64,000 nucleotides of DNA from Gp6-AA40 sp035263125 (GTDB lineage: Bacteria; Acidobacteriota; Vicinamibacteria; Vicinamibacterales; UBA2999), in assembly GCA_035263125.1 (NCBI GenBank), contig DATFRP010000284.1, forward strand, positions 15,885 through 79,884. The letters run 5' to 3'. The position numbers and the translations under genes were made by a program. Positions 58,948 through 64,000 of this stretch are shown here, in pieces (the stretch's first letter is position 1; each line of letters opens with the position of its first letter). Below the pieces are notes generated by a model. That model was not told where the DNA came from. It saw only the letters and a program-made list of their open reading frames with translations, and did not search any database.

Positions 58948-60876
58948 CTAGCCGCCGCGTCGGAGCTCCTCGAGGCGCTGTGTCGCGTACACTCGGCGTT
59001 CCCGCGCACTCTCCTCGGTTCGGCCGATTGCCGCGTACACCTCCGCGAGCCGGCGATGCACCTCCGGCCGGGGATTCGATGGGATCGCCGCCTGCAGCAC
59101 CGCGGATGCCTCCTCGAGCCGGCCGGCCTTGATCAACGCGTCGGCGATCTGGAAAGGGCCCACGCTGTCGCGCCGGATCGTGATCGCTTGCTTCCAGGTG
59201 TCGATCGCGGCGTCGTACTCCCCCTTCGATACGTGGATCGCGGCCTGCACCGACAGCATGGCGGCGGTGCGTTTGCTCCGCTGATCCTCGAGGTCCAGCG
59301 CCTGCCAGCGCACCGACTCCTCGAGGCGCTGCTGTCCCTCGGCCGTTCTGCCAGTGCGGATCAGCGCGTTGCCGAGCGCGTTCAGCGCCTGGCTGTTGCG
59401 AGCATCGAGCGCCAGTGCCCTCTCCAGGGCCGCAACCGCCTGCGCGGCGCGGCCCGCCGCTAGGTGCAGCCGACCGAGCGAGGTCAACGTCTCAGCGTCG
59501 AGTGGATCGAGGAGGAGCGCTGTCACGAGTTCCGCGTACCCGACCTCCTCGCGGCTCTGATCGACGTACGCCCGGCCGAGCGCCTTGTGCGCCGCGGCGT
59601 TGTTCGGCGTGAGCGCCACACGCAGCTCGAGCAGTTTCACGGCCCGTTCGTAGTCCAGGTGCGCTTGAGCCATCGCTGCCATCTGGCCCAACAGCTCGCC
59701 CTTTCCCGCGAACAGGACGAGGCGATCCGCAATCGAGAGCAGGTCGAGATCGGACTCGTCGGTCGCTTGGCGGCGTGCACCCGCGAGGCGCGATCGCAGC
59801 GCGCCCGAGTCGGGCAGCATGGCGATCGCGGATCGCAGCACAGTTACGGCTTCCGCAAGCTCGCCCGTGTCTTCCAGCGTACTGGCGAGCGTGAGCCAAC
59901 TTCGTTCGTCTCGCGGGTTCAGTCGCACGGCATCGCGGAGATGCTGCACGCTCTTCGCCACATCGCCGCGGATTCCGTACGCCGTTCCGAGCACCCTGTG
60001 CGCCTCGGACGAATCAGCGCTGCGTGCAACAGCAGTCTCGAAGCGATCGATTGCGGCATCCACTAAGCCCTGCCGCAGCGCGGCGATACCTTGCGCCATC
60101 GGCTCCGTGCGGGACACAGTGTCGGCAACGAGTGGATCGGCTGCGACCGCGGCGCGGAGCGCCGCAAGTCCTTGCTCGTACTCTCCCCGCTGCAGCAGCG
60201 AGAATCCACGCGCATAGGTCGGCGGCACGAATCCCATCCCGCCGCCCGCGTCGTCGTCGATGGCTTGTGTCGTCCGAAACGGGGACGGGGCGCGCCGCCC
60301 GAGTCGGATCAGCTCGCCCTCGATCTGTGAGAACGAGGCAAGCGCCTTTTCGATCTCCGGCGCGGTCGTGCTGTCGGACCGGTACACGAGGAGACGGTAG
60401 ATGTTCTGCGGATCAGCCGGGTCGAGGAGCCACGTCGCGCGGAACGCATCGGCCGCGTTGGCAGGTCGCGGGATGGCCTGATGGATCATCCCCTTGTATC
60501 GATGAAACGCCGCGCGCGTGGGATCGATCTTGATGTCTGCTTCAAACTCCCGCAGGGCTTCGTCGAAACGCCCTCGTTCCAGATAGAGCGACGCCAGAAT
60601 CGTGTGGACCTCGAGGGCCGTCTGCACATCGGCGTCTTTCAGGCGAGGCTGCAGCTGGCTTTCGGCGTCGCGGATCTGGCGGTCCCATGCCGCCAGAGCC
60701 GTCGTCATCCTCTCGAGCTGCGCGACGAGCTGGGGACCTTCGTCGCCATATGCGCCTCGCAGCGTCTCGTAAAACTGCACGAACGCCGCGAGGAAGCTAT
60801 CTCTCTGCGCGACGGCGGTGGAAGGGATGGCGAGCGCCACGAGCACCAACGACGAGATGAGGCGCGGTGCGTTCAT
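58948..60876 (-). CDS. Secreted TPR-repeat protein
   Basis: A 642-residue exported protein with a signal peptide (LISSLVLVALAIPSTAVAQ, cleavage near residue 23). The rest is a series of tetratricopeptide repeats: HTILASLYLERGRFDEALRE, AHRVLGTAYGIRGDVAKSVQ, AHKALGRAYVDQSREEVGYA, TLTSLGRLHLAAGRAAQAVA and ALNALGNALIRTGRTAEGQQ. It lies 19 bases after the CRTAC1 gene, so both are likely on one mRNA. TPR proteins often accompany ASPIC/UnbV proteins in Acidobacteriota and Planctomycetes; a periplasmic scaffold is inferred. Confidence 0.88.
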   Translation of the reverse strand: MNAPRLISSLVLVALAIPSTAVAQRDSFLAAFVQFYETLRGAYGDEGPQLVAQLERMTTALAAWDRQIRDAESQLQPRLKDADVQTALEVHTILASLYLERGRFDEALREFEADIKIDPTRAAFHRYKGMIHQAIPRPANAADAFRATWLLDPADPQNIYRLLVYRSDSTTAPEIEKALASFSQIEGELIRLGRRAPSPFRTTQAIDDDAGGGMGFVPPTYARGFSLLQRGEYEQGLAALRAAVAADPLVADTVSRTEPMAQGIAALRQGLVDAAIDRFETAVARSADSSEAHRVLGTAYGIRGDVAKSVQHLRDAVRLNPRDERSWLTLASTLEDTGELAEAVTVLRSAIAMLPDSGALRSRLAGARRQATDESDLDLLSIADRLVLFAGKGELLGQMAAMAQAHLDYERAVKLLELRVALTPNNAAAHKALGRAYVDQSREEVGYAELVTALLLDPLDAETLTSLGRLHLAAGRAAQAVAALERALALDARNSQALNALGNALIRTGRTAEGQQRLEESVRWQALDLEDQRSKRTAAMLSVQAAIHVSKGEYDAAIDTWKQAITIRRDSVGPFQIADALIKAGRLEEASAVLQAAIPSNPRPEVHRRLAEVYAAIGRTEESARERRVYATQRLEELRRGG

Positions 60877-60895
60877 GTCTGAAAACGTGTCGCCC

Positions 60896-62713
60896 TCAAC
60901 GGGCCAGAGGCGCCCGCCCGACGATTCCTTTTCCTTGCCGAATAGTGATCACGTGATTCGCCGGCAGATTCTCGACGACTTCGGTCGAGCCGTCGGGCCA
61001 GCGGATCTCGAGACGTTCTGCCCGATCCGCCGGGCCCAGCCCGAAGTGCGCGCGCAGATCGTTCTGAGCGAGATAGCTGGATCCGGACTGTACCTCGCGA
61101 ACCTGACGGCGTCCGCCCGCCGTGAGCGTCAGCCTCGCACCGATGCCGCTGCGGTTGCTCGTCGTGCCGACCACCTGCACCAATAGCGCATTGGCCGCGT
61201 TGCCGGCCGCCTCCGCGCCGCGGCGGACCGGGCCTTCATTCAGCAGGAGGTTGGGACGGTCGCCGTTGTTGGTGACGAGCAGATCGAGATCGCCGTCGTT
61301 GTCCACGTCGCCGGCCGCGAGCGCGCGGCCCACCCCCTCCAGCGCGAAGCCCGGACCGCCTTCCTTCGTTGCGTCCACGAAACGCTCCCCGACGTTTCTC
61401 AGGAGCAGTTTTCGCTGCGCGAGCTTGCCGCGCGCCCGGACCTGGCCAACGTTGGCCATGACGTGGCCGTTGACGATCGCGATGTCGAGCCGCGTGTCGT
61501 TGTCGTAGTCGAAGAACACGACGCCGAAGCCGACATACGGACGCGTCACGGGTCCGACGCCGCTATGCATGGTGACGTCCGAAAACAGCCGCTCGCCGAG
61601 GTTCAGAAACAGGCTGTGCATCTCGGTTTCGTGGTTCGTGACCACGAGTCCCAGGTGCCCGGTCCCGCCGAAATCGCCGAACGCAGTTCCCATTCCCGCG
61701 CGGGCCTTGCCGTCTGAGGCCACCGCCACTCCGGCCAGGGTGGCGATCTCCGTGAAGGATCCATTCTTGTTGTTGTGAAAGAGAAAGTTCGGCGTGCTGT
61801 CGTTGGCCACGAAAACGTCGGGCCAGCCGTCCTCGTCCACGTCGCTGACCGCTACTCCGAGACCGTTTCCACGGTATCGAGCGATGCCCGCCTGCGCGCT
61901 GATGTCTTCGAACGTGCCCTTGCCGTTGTTCCTGTACAGCACGTTTGGCAGCGGTGGATACACGAGCGGGTGGCAGTAGTCGCGGACGGCCGGCGGCCCC
62001 GCAAACCCACAGAACTCATTCGATCGCGACGTGTCGACGTAGTTGGTGACGAAGAGATCGAGGTCTCCGTCCCGATCGATGTCGACAAACGCGCAGCTCG
62101 TGCTCCACAGCGCGGAGCCAGCCCCGCCGGCGTTTGGCACTTCGGCGAACCGTCCGCCTCCGGTATTGCGATAGAGGGCGTTCGGGCCGATGTTCGTGAT
62201 GTACAGGTCGATGAGACCATCGTTGTCGACGTCGCCGGCGCACGCCCCCATCCCGTAGTCGCGGTGACGGATGTTCGAGCCGTCCGTCACGTCCTCGAAC
62301 GTTCCGTTGCGGCGGTTCCGATACAGTCGATGGCGCGCACGCCGGGCCACTGCCGGATCGGCGAACGAGCCGCCGTCGACGAGAAACACGTCGAGCCATC
62401 CGTCGTTGTCGAAGTCGAGGAAGAGGCCACCGGCCCCGATGATCTCAGGCAGGAACTTCTCTGCGCTGGCTCCATTGACGTGGATGAAATCCAGCCCGGC
62501 CTCGCGGGCCACGTCACGAAAGACAGGTGTCGAAGACGCAGGCGATCGCAGCCGCTGGCGCGCAGCGGTCCCGCTCGCGCCGTCGACCAGAAGACCGACG
62601 GCAATAGCGGCCGCCGCTATCGCCCACCGGGGTAACCGCCTCCGCGTGTCCCGCAGCGGAGAGCGCCGAAGCTCGCAAGCCAATTCCGGCGCGATACTAG
62701 CACGGTGGTCCAT
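60896..62713 (-). CDS. CRTAC1-type protein: FG-GAP/VCBS repeats plus ASPIC/UnbV domain
   Basis: A 605-residue exported protein. An Arg-rich start and one helix (WAIAAAAIAVGLLVDGAS, about residues 30-47) act as signal anchor or signal peptide. A beta-propeller of FG-GAP/VCBS repeats follows, each with a Ca-binding DxDxDGxxD loop: LDFDNDGWLDVFLVDGG, DVDNDGLIDLYITNIG, DIDRDGDLDLFVTNY, DVDEDGWPDVFVAND and DVDNDGDLDLLVTNNG. The C-terminal ASPIC/UnbV domain has SGIGARLTLTAGGRRQVREV and ends RWPDGSTEVVENLP. Function is unknown; adhesion or carbohydrate binding is typical for such propellers. Confidence 0.92.
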   Translation of the reverse strand: MDHRASIAPELACELRRSPLRDTRRRLPRWAIAAAAIAVGLLVDGASGTAARQRLRSPASSTPVFRDVAREAGLDFIHVNGASAEKFLPEIIGAGGLFLDFDNDGWLDVFLVDGGSFADPAVARRARHRLYRNRRNGTFEDVTDGSNIRHRDYGMGACAGDVDNDGLIDLYITNIGPNALYRNTGGGRFAEVPNAGGAGSALWSTSCAFVDIDRDGDLDLFVTNYVDTSRSNEFCGFAGPPAVRDYCHPLVYPPLPNVLYRNNGKGTFEDISAQAGIARYRGNGLGVAVSDVDEDGWPDVFVANDSTPNFLFHNNKNGSFTEIATLAGVAVASDGKARAGMGTAFGDFGGTGHLGLVVTNHETEMHSLFLNLGERLFSDVTMHSGVGPVTRPYVGFGVVFFDYDNDTRLDIAIVNGHVMANVGQVRARGKLAQRKLLLRNVGERFVDATKEGGPGFALEGVGRALAAGDVDNDGDLDLLVTNNGDRPNLLLNEGPVRRGAEAAGNAANALLVQVVGTTSNRSGIGARLTLTAGGRRQVREVQSGSSYLAQNDLRAHFGLGPADRAERLEIRWPDGSTEVVENLPANHVITIRQGKGIVGRAPLAR

Positions 62714-62738
62714 TCGCGACGTCTAGGGACGGCTCGGG

Positions 62739-63035
62739 ATGAAGTGGAGACACGAAAAGAAACAAGAAGGCGATCATCAACATTCTCGGGTTTGCCGTTC
62801 TGTCCGGGCTTGCGTTCCCATCGGTGGCTTCGCCTTGCACCGGGACTGGGACGGAGGCGTCCTCGAGTTCGAGGGCATGTTCACCGATCGCGACGATCGA
62901 AACGATGGGCCCGTCCCGTACACGTTCGTGCGAAAGCAGGGGTTCGAGGACAACTTCAGAACCGCCAACGTTAAGCGCACGGTGCCCAGGTCATTGACGA
63001 AGAGCCTGGTACGAAAAGCGGGTCGATTCAGCTGA
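62739..63035 (+). pseudogene. Probable remnant of a small secreted-protein gene, frameshifted
   Basis: Two frames each hold part of a plausible protein. In the frame with codons at 62764, 62767 and onward, the sequence reads KKAIINILGFAVLSGLAFPS, a clear signal peptide, but it has no start codon after the TGA at 62740. In the frame of ATG 62739 the downstream part reads RDWDGGVLEFEGMFTDRDDR, then VPYTFVRKQGFEDNFR, beta-rich and ending at 63035. One or two frameshifts would explain this. I do not recognise the parent family. A chance reading is possible. Confidence 0.4.
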
Positions 63036-63058
63036 CTTTTCTAGAGTACTGAAGGAAT

Positions 63059-63308
63059 CGGGGGGCGACGGGGGAAACGGGATCACACGGGGATAGCGGG
63101 GGAAACGGGGGCAACGGAATTCTTGATCACGAAGACGTGAGACTCATGTTTCCTCTGTTTTCTCCGTTGTCCCCGCAGGTAACGGAGCAAACGGAGTATG
63201 AATTGTTCTTCTCTGTTTCCCCCGTTGCCTCCGTGTTGATGCGTTTCTCCGTTTCTCCTGTTAATCCGTTTCCTCCGTCCCCTCCGTCCCCTCCGCTACT
63301 GCTCCGTG
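63059..63308. repeat. Degenerate G-rich/C-rich repeat tract
   Basis: A purine-rich block (63059-63118) of units like CGGGGGAAACGG and CGGGGGCAACGG is followed, after about 30 bases, by a pyrimidine-rich block (63148-63308) with the complementary units, for example TTTCCCCCGTTGCCTCCG and CTCCGTTTCTCC. The two blocks form an imperfect inverted repeat. A TCCGTCCCC unit occurs in tandem near 63274-63292. No coding sense. It fills most of the gap between the remnant and the TIGR03435 gene. Confidence 0.8.
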
Positions 63309-63316
63309 ATCCCCGC

Positions 63317-64000
63317 TCAGTTATCGGTCGGCTTTTCCGCCATCGAGTCGATCACCATCACGGGGACCGGGCGCTTCTGCATCTCGAGCTTGAGGCCAAG
63401 CTGTTTATCGAGCGCTTCGGGCAGCGAGATCGCGCCGTTCGGATCCGATGCTGCGAATGCACCGCCGCCCGCGCCGGCAGCCGGACCTGCGTCGCCGCCG
63501 CGCCCCGGGTTGCCCTGAAAGATGTTGATGCCGCTGAAATTGACGGCGAGATCCCATCCTCCTTCGAGCCCCGTCTTGTCGAGGATCGGAATCTGGACGT
63601 AGCCGTTTGCCATCGCGAGCAGGCGCTCGGCGAACAGGGGCATCGTGATGTTCTGACAGGTGATCAAACGGTTCCGAGTGGGAAACTTCGTGCGCAGATC
63701 CGGGGCGCCCGGGGCGGGTCCGTCGAAACACCTCGTGCGTCCGGCCGGATCGGCCTTGGTCAGTTTCGGCTTGTCCGATACTGTCATCGTGTACGCGGAT
63801 ACCGGTCGATCCTCGAAGTGCATCTTCATCTTGAAGCGCTCGATCAGCAGCGTGCGCACCATCTGCCGGAGCGTGTCGATCTCGATCGGTGGCATGTCCA
63901 ACTGTTTCGTGGAAGCGAACGCCCGCGCGACGATATCGAATCGCGCATTCTCCATCCACTTCGGTGCGTCGATCAGATCGTCGTGGTTCAGGTCCCACGC
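63317..64000 (-). CDS. TIGR03435-type protein (5'-truncated by window edge)
   Basis: The C-terminal 227 residues of a protein whose frame is still open at base 64000 (upstream reads WDLNHDDLIDAPKWMENARF). Family features are FDIVARAFASTKQLDMPPIE, MVRTLLIERFKMKMHFEDRP, AYTMTVSDKPKLTKADP, MPLFAERLLAMANGYVQIPI, LDKTGLEGGWDLAVNFS, then LPEALDKQLGLKLEMQKRPV and VMVIDSMAEKPTDN at the C-terminus. TIGR03435 proteins are very numerous in Acidobacteriota soil genomes and of unknown function. An Ala/Gly-rich insert sits before LPEAL. Confidence 0.9.
   Translation of the reverse strand, partial: AWDLNHDDLIDAPKWMENARFDIVARAFASTKQLDMPPIEIDTLRQMVRTLLIERFKMKMHFEDRPVSAYTMTVSDKPKLTKADPAGRTRCFDGPAPGAPDLRTKFPTRNRLITCQNITMPLFAERLLAMANGYVQIPILDKTGLEGGWDLAVNFSGINIFQGNPGRGGDAGPAAGAGGGAFAASDPNGAISLPEALDKQLGLKLEMQKRPVPVMVIDSMAEKPTDN

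Overview
The window is GC-rich bacterial chromosome, most likely from an Acidobacteriota soil bacterium of the Vicinamibacteria type. Three gene families point there: two large FtsX/MacB-like 'acidobacterial duplicated orphan permeases' (ADOP), each behind a PadR regulator; a TIGR03435-type protein at the right edge; and a very large Oar-like TonB-dependent receptor beside a CRTAC1/ASPIC-UnbV protein. A full Tol-Pal operon and Lpt genes show a Gram-negative envelope. I saw no tRNA, rRNA, CRISPR array, transposase or phage gene. Placement below phylum is inference.

Layout. 1-2716 (-): recN then miaB, cut by the left edge. 2746-7722 (+): tolQ-tolR-tolA-tolB-pal-cpoB, with a recognisable promoter; then ssb. 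8396-18228 (-), transcribed right to left: lptC/lptA-like fusion, lptB, rpoN, hpf, hprK, rapZ, a mannose-type EIIA, ptsH, ptsI and a cupin. This is the rpoN-hpf-rapZ neighbourhood, with HPr kinase and a phosphorelay that has no sugar permease. 18339-26271 (-): guaA, dnaE, accA and recJ, tightly spaced. 26360-33834: a PQQ-type beta-propeller protein, an aminotransferase with a membrane protein, and a giant orphan histidine kinase. 33840-36941 (-): tsaB, rimI, a YdcH-like protein, psd and pssA. 36991-41985: mutS, an orphan peptide-type substrate-binding protein and a membrane-anchored TPR protein.

42232-55087 is the accessory half. It holds a 45-residue membrane protein, PadR-ADOP module 1, an SGNH-like protein, an ABC exporter, a DUF423 protein, a Clp-N-only protein, a secreted unknown, an MFS exporter and PadR-ADOP module 2. 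Both PadR genes have a perfect palindrome lying inside their promoter, and both mRNAs are predicted to be leaderless or nearly so. 55189-62713 (-) encodes the TonB-dependent receptor and, upstream, the CRTAC1-TPR pair. The last kilobase holds a probable gene remnant, degenerate purine/pyrimidine repeats and a 5'-truncated TIGR03435 gene.

Several intergenic repeat families recur: a GTCCGGCT hairpin at two loci, a tandem AATCAGGATTCAGG tract before guaA, a long imperfect hairpin that supplies the predicted start and signal sequence of the substrate-binding protein, and a G-rich/C-rich tract near the right end. I found no single obviously new multi-gene system. The best leads are the twin leaderless PadR-ADOP modules, the 45-residue protein with a cytochrome-oxidase-like motif, and the repeat-derived N-terminus.
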